Of a stretch of DNA of 51,777 nt, positions 1 to 6,947 are shown piece after piece. Both the position numbers and the translations under genes were made by a program. Numbering within the stretch: the first letter of the stretch is position 1; the number at the start of each line of letters is the position of its first letter. The notes under the pieces were generated by a model. It searched no databases and was not told the origin of the DNA. It saw nothing but the letters and a program-made list of their open reading frames with translations. This stretch comes from CAZAMB01 sp964486335 (GTDB lineage Bacteria; Planctomycetota; Phycisphaerae; UBA1845): positions 1 to 51,777 of the forward strand of contig CAZAMB010000022.1 in assembly GCA_964486335.1 (NCBI GenBank), written 5' to 3'.

Positions 1-55
1 GTCAAGTATCCCACACCGGAGAACACGCTCATAGTTTCTTCAGCTCGCGCGGCCC
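1..55 (+). repeat. Left copy of contig-terminal inverted repeat
   Basis: These 55 bases are an exact reverse complement of positions 51720-51774. The inner end carries half of the palindromic repeat found elsewhere in the window (TTCAGCTCGCGCGGCCC). A contig bounded at both ends by one inverted sequence usually means that assembly stopped at a dispersed repeat. Confidence 0.9.
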
Positions 56-90
56 AGTCGCCGTCCCCCTTACCAAGTGGTTCAACAGGG

Positions 91-190
91 NNNNNNNNNN
101 NNNNNNNNNNNNNNNNNNNNNNNNNNNNNNNNNNNNNNNNNNNNNNNNNNNNNNNNNNNNNNNNNNNNNNNNNNNNNNNNNNNNNNNNNN
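91..190. other. Assembly gap (100 N)
   Basis: Exactly 100 N, a conventional filler length. The bases before it (ending CAACAGGG) and after it (starting GGTGCACC) join without any missing base into the sequence seen intact at 322-337. The real gap may therefore be zero or a whole number of 139-bp units. Confidence 0.95.
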
Positions 191-265
191 GGTGCACCTT
201 GTCGAGCCGCGGGCTTGCCCAACCGGCTGGCCGGCACCCCGCGCGACCCCTTTGCCGCTTCGTAG

Positions 266-293
266 CGAGCCGCGAGCTTCAGCTCGCGCGGCC
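266..293 (+). repeat. Palindromic repeat, GAGC/GCTC form
   Basis: Hairpin with arms CGCGAGC and GCTCGCG around a TTCA loop, preceded by CGAGC and followed by CGGCC. It is the same element as at 2941-2968 and 3249-3276. Confidence 0.85.
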
Positions 294-476
294 CAGTCGC
301 CGTCCCCCTTACCAAGTGGTTCAACAGGGGGTGCACCTTGTCGAGCCGCGGGCTTGCCCAACCGGCTGGCCGGCACCCCGCGCGGACTCCGCATCAAAGC
401 CCTCCGTGTGCGCAATCTTGACAGAAATGCCACGGCGACTTGCCTACCTGTGCGATCATGGGACGATAGGAATTCA

Positions 477-1322
477 ATGACCACCGACGCTATGCCGCAA
501 ACCGACAGAGCGATTGATCGCGACCTATTCTGTCAGGGCTGCGGATACAACCTTCGCGGCCTGACCGGCAACCTTTGCCCGGAGTGCGGCCGGTCCCTCG
601 TGGGCCTTCGCCTCACCGTCTCACGCATCCCCTGGGTTCATCGTCGCGTGCTCGGACGCGTCCGGGCCTACGCCGAAACCGTCGCCCTGGTGATGTTTCG
701 CCAGCACGACTTCGCCGACGAGATGGCACGGCCCGTCTGCTACTCAGACGCCCAACGATTTCGATGGGTCACCGTCGCGCTGGCCGCGTTACCCGTGCAC
801 GTTGCCGGTCTGATCCTGTGGGCCGAGCGACTCACATGCCCGACGACCAACGAAATCGTCATGTTCGTCTGGACCAATCCCTGGCTTGGCGGACTGTTTC
901 ACTTCGCGTGGTTCTTGTTTCTGGCCGCCGCGACCGGCCTGCCGAGCTACTTCTTCCATCCCAAGAGCGTACCGATCGAGCAACAGAACCGCGCGATCGC
1001 GCTGAGTTACTACACTTGCGGGACGTTGTCTCTTACACTCCTGCCGGTCAGCACGTTGACGGTGATGCTGCATGACTCGTTGGATGACACAATCCTTCTC
1101 GCTTGCCTTTTGCTCTCAATCATTCTTCCCTTGTTTCAATGGGGCATTTGGCTTTCGGAGCTAACGCGTCTGATCCGTCGCGTACTTCCGCAGCACCCCG
1201 GCCGCGCCGTCGGCGTGGCGATCCTCTGCCCGCTACTCTGGCCGTTTCTCTTGGGACTCTGTTTCGTCGTCCTTCCCGCCGTCGTCCTCTACGTCGGACT
1301 CATTATGTCCAGTTTGTTCTGA
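477..1322 (+). CDS. Zinc-ribbon multi-pass membrane protein
   Basis: 281 residues, function unknown. Residues about 17-45 form a zinc ribbon with two CxxC pairs (CQGC and CPEC) around an YNLRGL core, a motif common in small planctomycete membrane proteins. The rest has about five hydrophobic segments, the last two forming a long C-terminal hydrophobic stretch. The ATG at 477 was chosen because the frame upstream is only repeat sequence; the ribosome site is weak (ATAGGA). The last 90 bases overlap the end of the convergent gene on the minus strand, which is unusual. A Yip1-like fold is possible but cannot be shown from sequence alone. Confidence 0.75.
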   Translation: MTTDAMPQTDRAIDRDLFCQGCGYNLRGLTGNLCPECGRSLVGLRLTVSRIPWVHRRVLGRVRAYAETVALVMFRQHDFADEMARPVCYSDAQRFRWVTVALAALPVHVAGLILWAERLTCPTTNEIVMFVWTNPWLGGLFHFAWFLFLAAATGLPSYFFHPKSVPIEQQNRAIALSYYTCGTLSLTLLPVSTLTVMLHDSLDDTILLACLLLSIILPLFQWGIWLSELTRLIRRVLPQHPGRAVGVAILCPLLWPFLLGLCFVVLPAVVLYVGLIMSSLF

Positions 1323-2837
1323 GACCGTCGAAGCGGGGGACTTTGTTTGATGTGTCTCGACATCCTTGGGTTCAAGATTGAATGGAATATCGCTACGCGA
1401 ACGGTCGAGTTTCCTTACTGCCTTCAGGTTGATACTTCCCCCGTTATCCATGCCATCGACATCGACGCTGTAGAGTTTCGGATCGTCGCCTTCCAGCTTC
1501 ATTCTGAACATCCGGCGCTCAGGCGAAAAAAGGTCGATCGGCAGTGAGGGCAGGTAGTTTGGCACCAGGAAGGCGAGGTCTTTCGGCCGTTCGCCATGAT
1601 CGATTTGATACAATCGAATGGCCAGCGCTGTTGCTGCCATTCGACGACTGGCGAGCTGACGAAAAAAAATTCGAAGTTGAAGCCAAACTCGCTCTTCATT
1701 GCTCCAGCCGACGGAGTTTGCAATACGGTTACTAAACCAATGCTCTTGTGTTTTCGTGGAGAAATACGTCGAAACACGCTCGTTTACGTTGGACCAGTCG
1801 GAATCAGTCGCAGCTCCCACCATGCACCCCTGAAGCTCGATCCACTCGATCATTTCCAGCCGGTTGACGGGGCTGTAAAGAAACTGGAGTGTACTGTCAA
1901 TGACTTGAATTCCTGTGCATACCCCAAATCCACAAACTGGAAGACTCCCAGTTGGTGAAGCAAGACCATCAATGCCCACTGCTCGTTCACCGAGCAGCGC
2001 TCGCTCGTAGGATTTTCGAGGACCCCGATCGTCCCAAAGCCGCGCAATGAGCGACATGACATTCGAGCGGCTGGCAGGAATGTCCATTCCGCCAGTTGCG
2101 CCGAAGCCAACGGTTATTTCAGAACCGAATTCCGAGATGAGCATGAAGCTGAGACCCGTGATCGGCCAACCGACTAGGTTGTCAATGATCTGTGGGTGGT
2201 CACACACTGCGTCGCCAAAGGCCACGATATCGTGAAGGAGTTCGACTCCGTCGGCGAAATCCCCTTGCTGGAACTCTGCGTTCGCAGCAACAAACAATAC
2301 ACGAGCAACCTGACGCTGCTGGCCCCACCATCCCGCGTTGCTGCGAGAGGTCAATGACGCCACCGAAACACTCCAAGGCCAAAACGTAGCCGAGCGCCGT
2401 CGAGCCAATCGCACGTTCTCAAGGACCATTGCGTTAGCGTCGATGAGGTTGGCTACGGCCCCGCGATCTTTGGCGATGCGGGTATGATCGTTCCAATAGG
2501 TCTCGAGAGAAACTCCGTCTGCAGTGGTCAGGACGATGGAGTTGGCAGCCTGAAGGTAGAGATTTGCAGCGTTCTGGTCATCCGGCACGGGCTCCTTTGG
2601 ATCAAAATCCTCCGGATAAATCGGCTCGCCCGCCGCCACGATCCGCTCGATTTCGGCGTGCAGCAGCCGATCGGCGTACCACCCCCACCACAACCGCAGC
2701 GCCAACAGCCCGACCAGCAATAGTCCCGACCCAGCCAGAATCCGCTTGAGCCACCAATACCTCGGCGGAACCGGCACGGCCTCAACCTCATGCCCGGCAA
2801 CCATCGTGTTCGAATTTGCCCCGACATTTTCGGCCAT
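1233..2837 (-). CDS. Hypothetical membrane-anchored protein
   Basis: 534 residues; I do not recognise the family. One membrane helix lies near residues 35-55 (KRILAGSGLLLVGLLALRLW), followed by a large, probably extracytoplasmic region containing PVPDDQNAANLYLQA, a phrase I associate with uncharacterised planctomycete proteins. The C-terminus is a charged acidic tail (ESDVEDDGGKDDETES). The ATG at 2837 is preceded by GGAGGG at 7-8 bases, so I prefer it to an in-frame start at 3020 whose first 55 codons are palindromic-repeat sequence. The acidic tail is encoded opposite the hydrophobic C-terminus of the convergent gene over 1233-1322. Confidence 0.7.
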   Translation of the reverse strand: MAENVGANSNTMVAGHEVEAVPVPPRYWWLKRILAGSGLLLVGLLALRLWWGWYADRLLHAEIERIVAAGEPIYPEDFDPKEPVPDDQNAANLYLQAANSIVLTTADGVSLETYWNDHTRIAKDRGAVANLIDANAMVLENVRLARRRSATFWPWSVSVASLTSRSNAGWWGQQRQVARVLFVAANAEFQQGDFADGVELLHDIVAFGDAVCDHPQIIDNLVGWPITGLSFMLISEFGSEITVGFGATGGMDIPASRSNVMSLIARLWDDRGPRKSYERALLGERAVGIDGLASPTGSLPVCGFGVCTGIQVIDSTLQFLYSPVNRLEMIEWIELQGCMVGAATDSDWSNVNERVSTYFSTKTQEHWFSNRIANSVGWSNEERVWLQLRIFFRQLASRRMAATALAIRLYQIDHGERPKDLAFLVPNYLPSLPIDLFSPERRMFRMKLEGDDPKLYSVDVDGMDNGGSINLKAVRKLDRSRSDIPFNLEPKDVETHQTKSPASTVSEQTGHNESDVEDDGGKDDETESQEKRPE

Positions 2838-2914
2838 CGCCGGCCCTCCGCGCATTGGTCCACCGAATCGATCTGCGAACTGCTCCCCTCGACGCGTAGC
2901 GTCAAGAGTCACCC

Positions 2915-3043
2915 CGCGCGACCCCTGTGTCGCTTCGTAGCGAGCCGCGAGCTTCAGCTCGCGCGGCCCCGCGGACTTCATTTGAACCGCCGGCTTAGGC
3001 CCGCGCGGCCCAGTCCTCAACGTTCCTCATGGCGCACGAACTT
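2915..3043 (+). repeat. Direct repeat, copy 1 (129 bp)
   Basis: Matches 3223-3351 at a constant offset of 308, with about four mismatches. It includes one GAGC/GCTC hairpin and ends with the 17 bases that form the 3' end of thiE in copy 2. Confidence 0.85.
2941..2968 (+). repeat. Palindromic repeat, GAGC/GCTC form
   Basis: Same 28-base element as at 266-293: arms CGCGAGC and GCTCGCG, loop TTCA. Confidence 0.85.
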
Positions 3044-3060
3044 TTCCGCGTGCCGCTGTG

Positions 3061-3080
3061 CCACTGCTCTTGAGCAGTGG
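3061..3080. repeat. Hairpin repeat CCACTGCTC / GAGCAGTGG
   Basis: Perfect 9-bp arms with a TT loop, preceded by GTGCCGCTGTG. A degenerate relative lies at 4439-4460 inside thiE. Confidence 0.75.
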
Positions 3081-3123
3081 ACTCTTCCGAGCTAAGACCC
3101 TCAGCCCGCGCGGCCCAGTCGCC

Positions 3124-3144
3124 GTCCCCCTTACCAAGGGGGAC
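3124..3144. repeat. Hairpin repeat GTCCCCCTT / AAGGGGGAC
   Basis: Perfect 9-bp arms with an ACC loop. The 139-bp tandem repeat carries a decayed form (GTCCCCCTTACCAAGTGG) that has lost pairing on the right arm. Confidence 0.75.
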
Positions 3145-3222
3145 AATAGGGGGTCCGTTTCGCTTGTCGAAAACATCAATCTCGTCGAGCCGCGGGCTTG
3201 CCCAACCAGCTGCCCGGCAGCT

Positions 3223-3351
3223 CGCGCGACCCCGGTGTCGCGTCGTAGCGAGCCGCGAGCTTCAGCTCGCGCGGCCCCGCGGACTTCATTTGAACCGCCG
3301 GCTTAGGCCCGCGCGGCCCAGGCCGCAACGTTCCTCATGGCGCACGAACTT
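3223..3351 (+). repeat. Direct repeat, copy 2 (129 bp), overlapping the thiE 3' end
   Basis: Nearly identical to 2915-3043. Its last 17 bases (3335-3351) are the final codons and stop of thiE on the minus strand, so either a thiE end fragment was duplicated or thiE now ends inside a repeat. Confidence 0.85.
3249..3276 (+). repeat. Palindromic repeat, GAGC/GCTC form
   Basis: Same 28-base element as at 266-293 and 2941-2968, here within direct repeat copy 2. Confidence 0.85.
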
Positions 3352-4729
3352 CGCCGCTTGCCTCCGTCAGTTTGCCCGCCAGCGCCGCACGACCCGCCTC
3401 AACTTCCTCTCGAATTCGCGTCGCCGCGCCCACCGGATCGGCATCGCCGATGATGGAACGGCATACGCACACGCATTCCGCGCCCGCCTCCGCAACCGCC
3501 CTCGCATTCGCTGAATCGATCCCCCCGATCGCCACCAATGGAAGCGAAGTTCGCGCCCGCACCGCCCGCAACGTCTCCAGCCCCGCGATGTGCCCCTGCG
3601 GCTTGGTCGCCGACTCAAACATCGGCCCGACCGCCACATAATCCGGCCCCTCCGCAATCATCGCATCGGCCTGTTCGACCGTGTGCGTGCTCACGCCGAC
3701 GATGCACTCCGCCGGAACCATCCGCCGCACCGCCGCCACCGGCAGGTCCTCCTGCCCGACGTGAACCCCGTCCGCCCCCGCGGCCGCCGCGATGTCCGGA
3801 CGATCGTTGACGATCAGCATCGCCCCGTGTTCTCGACACAGCGCGACCAGCCGCCGCGCCCGATCCAGCAGTTCTCGATCAGTGAGATCCTTTTCTCGCA
3901 GTTGAATGCAGTCCGCCCCGCCGCGCAGCGCCGCCTCGGCCGTCGCAAACCACTCGCCTCGGCAATGCGACTCCGTGAGCAATACGTACAATCGCACGCC
4001 GCCGAACCGCTCCTTCGCCCGCGCGACAACGAAAAGCCGCCGCTCCAGCTCATAACCGCGATAGCGAAGTCCTTCGATCGCGGCCGCGCTGTCCGCGTCA
4101 ATCGTCTTGCCATATTCCTCGATGACCCGTAGCGCCTCGCTAAGCCGCTTCGCAGCCGCCATCGCCACGTCCCATGCACCCGCCCGCCGAAACTCCCAGG
4201 CCGTCGTCACCTCCCGCCCGACATCCCCGACAATGTCCCGGTTGCATACGAGCGAGCCGCGAACTTCAGTTCGCGCGGACATTCCTTCACTTTCAGAGCC
4301 GCAACCGAGCACGCGACCGAGGAGGGAGCGGCTCCCCAAGGGGTGAAGCCCCGCAGGGTTGAGGCGACCAATGAGGGAGCCTTGTTCCCGAAGCCTCACC
4401 TCATCGCGAGGCGCAGGGCCAGGGAGCGGTATTGACGTGCCGCTGCTCAAAAGCTGCGGCTTTTGGTTGTCCCTCGGTCCCTCTGTCGCTTCGTCGCTTC
4501 GTGCCTCCGTGTCTTCTCCCCTCCGTCCCTCCGTCGCTTCGTCGCTTCGTGGCTTCGTCTCACCAATCCCTCGCACCGCCTCCACCAGCTCATGCCTCGC
4601 GCACTTCATCGCCTCCGTCAACGAAGCATCATCCAGCACGAACCGCGCATACTCCTCCATCACCCGCAACGCTTCCCGCGCCCGGTTGAAATTCGCATCG
4701 AGGATTCGCAGGATGGAATGAATGGACAT
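3335..4729 (-). CDS. thiE: ThiD2-ThiE fusion, thiamine-phosphate synthase, with in-frame repeat insertion
   Basis: 464 residues. The C-terminal part (about 245-450) is thiamine-phosphate synthase, which joins HMP-diphosphate and thiazole phosphate: QLREKDLT (276-283), VNDRPDIA (307-314), GVHVGQEDLP (321-330), VAVGPMFESATKP and AIGGI. The N-terminal part matches the ThiD2 domain found fused to ThiE, with twin RILDAN..REALRVMEEYARF and KRLSEALRVIEEYGK helices. That domain is split: residues about 59-160 are low-complexity repeat-encoded sequence, and the expected RDIVGDVG segment resumes after it. The ATG at 4729 was chosen because it starts the ThiD2 homology and lies 14 bases after the upstream stop. 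It is probably the last gene of a three-gene minus-strand operon. Whether the ThiD2 half still folds is unknown. Confidence 0.9.
   Translation of the reverse strand: MSIHSILRILDANFNRAREALRVMEEYARFVLDDASLTEAMKCARHELVEAVRGIGETKPRSDEATEGRRGEDTEARSDEATEGPRDNQKPQLLSSGTSIPLPGPAPRDEVRLREQGSLIGRLNPAGLHPLGSRSLLGRVLGCGSESEGMSARTEVRGSLVCNRDIVGDVGREVTTAWEFRRAGAWDVAMAAAKRLSEALRVIEEYGKTIDADSAAAIEGLRYRGYELERRLFVVARAKERFGGVRLYVLLTESHCRGEWFATAEAALRGGADCIQLREKDLTDRELLDRARRLVALCREHGAMLIVNDRPDIAAAAGADGVHVGQEDLPVAAVRRMVPAECIVGVSTHTVEQADAMIAEGPDYVAVGPMFESATKPQGHIAGLETLRAVRARTSLPLVAIGGIDSANARAVAEAGAECVCVCRSIIGDADPVGAATRIREEVEAGRAALAGKLTEASGEVRAP
4253..4280 (+). repeat. Palindromic repeat, GAAC/GTTC form, inside thiE
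   Basis: Arms CGCGAAC and GTTCGCG with the TTCA loop. Relative to the GAGC/GCTC form, both arms changed together and kept pairing. Identical to the copy at 7705-7732 on the other strand. Confidence 0.85.
4439..4460. repeat. Degenerate hairpin repeat inside thiE
   Basis: Arms GCCGCTGCT and AGCTGCGGC (one mismatch) around CAAA. The flank (ACGTGCCGCTG) resembles that of the 3061-3080 hairpin, so both probably belong to one family. Confidence 0.6.
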
Positions 4730-4742
4730 CGTCAAGCTACTT

Positions 4743-5228
4743 TCAATTGTCGGAGATTCGCCACTTGGCAATCGCCGCACCGCACTCCGGGCAGATTCCG
4801 CTCAAGTTTCCGGTAAGGTCGTAATCGCAATGATGGCAATGATGCACGCGTGTGCGAGCCTTTCCATGAAAATACAACGCGGAAATCAAAGCCGCGATAA
4901 TGGGAATCCAGAATGGCAAGATGAAACCAGTGATTGGCGGTCCGCCAATCGTCGGCACCTTCCAAAAGAACTTGGGAAACCATAGCCACTCAATTCCAAG
5001 CTGCCCCTGTTCGACAAACAATCCTTGCATGGAAAACGAACCCGATCCGACGGCCATGAACAGGGCTGGTCCCGCAACCTCCAACCCAATTCGATTCCAA
5101 ACGCAGCCGTAGGCTTTTTTGAGAGTGATTGAGGAAACGCAGACAATGAGCAGCAAAACCGCGGCGACGATGCTTGCCCGCACTAACCTTCGATAGGTAG
5201 CTTTGCCGTCGTTCCGCATTCCGGGCAC
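4743..5228 (-). CDS. Membrane protein with C-terminal zinc ribbon
   Basis: 161 residues, function unknown. Two membrane helices (about 17-36 and 107-122) bracket an approximately 70-residue region probably outside the membrane. The C-terminus is a zinc ribbon (CHHC ... CPEC, around DYDLTGNLSG). The architecture matches the gene just upstream, so the two look like tandem paralogs. Its start overlaps the 3' end of that gene by 46 bases; a second ATG lies at 5219. It ends 14 bases before the thiE start, suggesting one transcript. Such zinc-ribbon proteins are abundant and uncharacterised in planctomycetes. Confidence 0.7.
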   Translation of the reverse strand: MPGMRNDGKATYRRLVRASIVAAVLLLIVCVSSITLKKAYGCVWNRIGLEVAGPALFMAVGSGSFSMQGLFVEQGQLGIEWLWFPKFFWKVPTIGGPPITGFILPFWIPIIAALISALYFHGKARTRVHHCHHCDYDLTGNLSGICPECGAAIAKWRISDN

Positions 5229-5785
5229 CTCGGTTCAATTAGCCCCTTCAAATGATACCCGCAGTTCAGACACAAGTTGTTTCGGCGCCGCGTCCGCTCG
5301 CGCACGCCGACGATCACCGCGAGAATCGGCCGGTAGAGCAGCAACGCGCACACCAGCCACACCGGCAAGCGCACATAACTCATCACGCCTGGCGAGGCGT
5401 GAAACATGGCCGCCCCGAACGGCGCTCGCCACGCGCCGCCGAAAGACTTCACGCTGCGAAATCCACCGATGCTGATCCGTCGCTCCCAATCCTCGGCGCG
5501 CGGAACGTCGACGCCCACCATTCGGCGCGGAAGTCTCGGCCAGGGCACGCTTTGCGATCGGACCAGAATGTCGGGGCCGACGCCGATCAGCTCCATCTCA
5601 ACCGGCAAAGCATGGGATTGGACCCAGAAAACGCGGATTCGCCCCTCAAAAAAGTGCAGGGCCACGCTGTGGCGCGACAGCGGCGCAAGCGTGGCCATCG
5701 GGGTGGCGAAGAAACTCACAGCCCCGCAAATAGCCACGGCCGCCGCGAGCACCCCCTGGGCCACACTAAAACCGCGTCCGCGCAT
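5183..5785 (-). CDS. Membrane protein with C-terminal zinc ribbon
   Basis: 200 residues, function unknown. It has an N-terminal membrane helix (about 9-30), an approximately 110-residue, probably extracytoplasmic domain, a second helix (about 138-160, RLPVWLVCALLLYRPILAV), a basic RTRRR stretch and a C-terminal zinc ribbon (CLNC ... CPEC around GYHLKGL). The basic stretch places the ribbon in the cytoplasm. It is the first gene of the proposed operon with the next zinc-ribbon gene and thiE, and is divergent from the gene at 6039. No link to thiamine synthesis is evident beyond position. Confidence 0.75.
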   Translation of the reverse strand: MRGRGFSVAQGVLAAAVAICGAVSFFATPMATLAPLSRHSVALHFFEGRIRVFWVQSHALPVEMELIGVGPDILVRSQSVPWPRLPRRMVGVDVPRAEDWERRISIGGFRSVKSFGGAWRAPFGAAMFHASPGVMSYVRLPVWLVCALLLYRPILAVIVGVRERTRRRNNLCLNCGYHLKGLIEPRCPECGTTAKLPIEG

Positions 5786-5804
5786 CGGTTGATCTTACCG
5801 TTAT

Positions 5805-5843
5805 GCGCGCAAAAGTGGCGTTATTTGCGCGCTTTTTGCGCGC
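5805..5843. promoter_or_regulatory. Inverted repeat in divergent promoter region (possible operator)
   Basis: Perfect 10-bp arms GCGCGCAAAA (5805-5814) and TTTTGCGCGC (5834-5843), with a third TTTGCGCGC at 5824-5832 between them. It sits between the divergent genes that start at 5785 and 6039. An operator or a hairpin in a leader are both possible. Confidence 0.4.
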
Positions 5844-5888
5844 CATTTTCCATTGGTTTCAAAAAGAATTGAAAGTTTGACTGGCAAA

Positions 5889-5915
5889 TTGATTTCCTCC
5901 GAACTATGCTATTAT
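5889..5915 (+). promoter_or_regulatory. Candidate sigma-70-type promoter
   Basis: TTGATT, 15-base spacer, TATTAT, about 120 bases before the ATG at 6039. The spacer is short, so the match is only moderate. Confidence 0.35.
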
Positions 5916-6038
5916 AGGGTGTGCCCGCTCGCGTCGCGGTCACCCGGATATCGCGCAGCCCGCGATGGACGATAACGGTTTAGGGCGACCCTCCGGCCAA
6001 ATGGCGGGAATTCGGAAGTTGCTGAGAAAGGAAAGCGC

Positions 6039-6896
6039 ATGTTGAAGGCAATTGGCGTCGTGTCGATTATGGTTCTGTTGACGTCCGGTGTTTCGGCTGT
6101 CGCGCAGACCACCGTGGAGCGCGAAGCAACGCGAATGGTAACGCAGAGCGATGCCGAGCGGTTGCCGGACATGACGGTTGGCGTGCAGGACGCGGCGTCG
6201 GAACTGCTGGTGCGGCGCGTGCCGACGGTGGATTGGGCTGATTCGACGTTTGAAGAAGTCATGGACTGGTTGCGCGATCAGGGCGAAGGCCGCGTGAACA
6301 TCGTGGCGAAGTGGGGCCCGTTGGGCGTGCAAAGTGTCGGACGCGAAACACTCGTGAACCTGCGCCTGAACAACACGACGGTGGCCGAGGTCATGAACGA
6401 GGTGCTGGATCAGATTTCCGAAACCGGGGACGTTCAATACCGGGGAATCGGCAACAAGCTGACGATTTCCACGAAGCAGGATTTTGAGAGAAAACTCTAC
6501 GTTCGCGTTTACGACATCACGGATTTGTTGTTTCGCATCGAGAACTTCGGAGAGAACGCGCCGTTGATCGACTTGCAGAATGCGGGTCGAAGCGGCGGAG
6601 GCGGTGGCGGCGGAGGCGGCCAATCGGTGTTTCAAGGGTCCGGGGGTTCGGGGCAGGAACGAGGCGCGTCCAGCCAACAGCAGGAACAGGAAAACGAGCA
6701 ACGGCTGACCAAGCTGCGGGAGTTGATTGAGCAGACCATCGCTCCGCAGACCTGGGATACGACCACTGGGCAGAGTTCGTCGTCGACAATCCTGAGCGGC
6801 CAGGGCCGAATCCGAGTTTTCAATACGTCCCTCGTGGTGCTCAATACAATCGAAGTTCATGAGATGATCGCGGGCGAGTTTTCGTTCAACCAGTAG
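6039..6896 (+). CDS. Exported secretin N-domain-like (STN) protein
   Basis: 285 residues. A signal peptide is followed by a likely cleavage site near residue 22 (AVA-QT). Residues about 62-145 resemble the small STN/N0 domain of secretins and TonB-dependent receptors (TFEEVMDWLRDQG ... LTIS). Next come YDITDLLFRIENF, a run of nine glycines (186-194), a Gln-rich linker and a C-terminal part with TIAPQTWD and GRIRVFNTSLVVLNT, a layout I associate with planctomycete secretin-like proteins. There is no secretin pore domain, so it is not a secretin itself. The start has a good ribosome site (AAAGGAAAG). Probable role: periplasmic, perhaps in a secretion or envelope complex (inference). Confidence 0.7.
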   Translation: MLKAIGVVSIMVLLTSGVSAVAQTTVEREATRMVTQSDAERLPDMTVGVQDAASELLVRRVPTVDWADSTFEEVMDWLRDQGEGRVNIVAKWGPLGVQSVGRETLVNLRLNNTTVAEVMNEVLDQISETGDVQYRGIGNKLTISTKQDFERKLYVRVYDITDLLFRIENFGENAPLIDLQNAGRSGGGGGGGGGQSVFQGSGGSGQERGASSQQQEQENEQRLTKLRELIEQTIAPQTWDTTTGQSSSSTILSGQGRIRVFNTSLVVLNTIEVHEMIAGEFSFNQ

Positions 6897-6947
6897 ACCG
6901 GGCGCTGATTTCGAGTCGCGGAAGACAAATTCAGGATCGGGCGGGTT

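Larger units (their letters stand above)
39..384 (+). repeat. Tandem repeat, 139-bp unit, about 1.8 copies, interrupted by an N gap
   Basis: The sequence after position 278 repeats that after position 39, with an offset of 239 that becomes 139 once the 100 N are removed. The block 191-245 recurs at 330-384 with an offset of exactly 139. The unit contains half of the GAGC/GCTC hairpin, a GTCCCCCTTACCAAG segment and a CGAGCCGCGGGCTTGCCC segment. The same segments recur in altered order near 2.9-3.35 kb. The true copy number is unknown because of the gap. Confidence 0.8.
1..476. other. Gene-free repeat region at contig start
   Basis: This stretch holds the terminal inverted repeat, the N gap and the 139-bp tandem repeat. 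Open frames run through it on both strands because the repeats are GC-rich and free of stops, but none has a ribosome site or recognisable homology. I see no gene before position 477. Confidence 0.7.
2838..3334. other. Gene-free repeat mosaic upstream of the 1233-2837 gene
   Basis: This 497-base stretch between two minus-strand genes is almost wholly repeats: two 129-bp direct copies, two GAGC/GCTC hairpins, and separate hairpins at 3061-3080 and 3124-3144. Frames run open through it but carry repeat-derived peptides such as GPRELKLAARYEA. I see no gene. Confidence 0.7.
4250..4555 (-). repeat. Repeat mosaic inserted in frame inside thiE
   Basis: About 306 bases without homology to ThiD2. They contain the GAAC/GTTC palindromic repeat (4253-4280), a degenerate GCCGCTGCT/AGCTGCGGC hairpin (4439-4460), GGGGTGAAGCCCC, and near-duplicate CGTCGCTTCGTCGCTTCGTG runs (about 4486-4552) that encode RSDEATEG twice. 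The length is a multiple of three and there is no stop, so the reading frame survives. Boundaries are inferred from where ThiD2 similarity stops and restarts. Confidence 0.75.

Noticed and set aside
39..384. CRISPR-like array
   Set aside because: Only about 1.8 copies of a 139-bp unit, without short repeats, unique spacers or cas genes.
192..476. N-terminal extension of the zinc-ribbon protein into the repeat region
   Set aside because: The frame begins in the 139-bp tandem repeat next to the N gap and adds no conserved sequence before the zinc ribbon.
2838..3020. N-terminal extension of the 1233-2837 protein to 3020
   Set aside because: The extra codons are palindromic-repeat sequence (GPRELKLAARYEA appears in several repeat copies), while ATG 2837 has GGAGGG upstream.
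5786..6038. TPP riboswitch for the thiE operon
   Set aside because: I looked for the conserved CUGAGA and ACCUGAUC elements upstream of the operon and saw neither.
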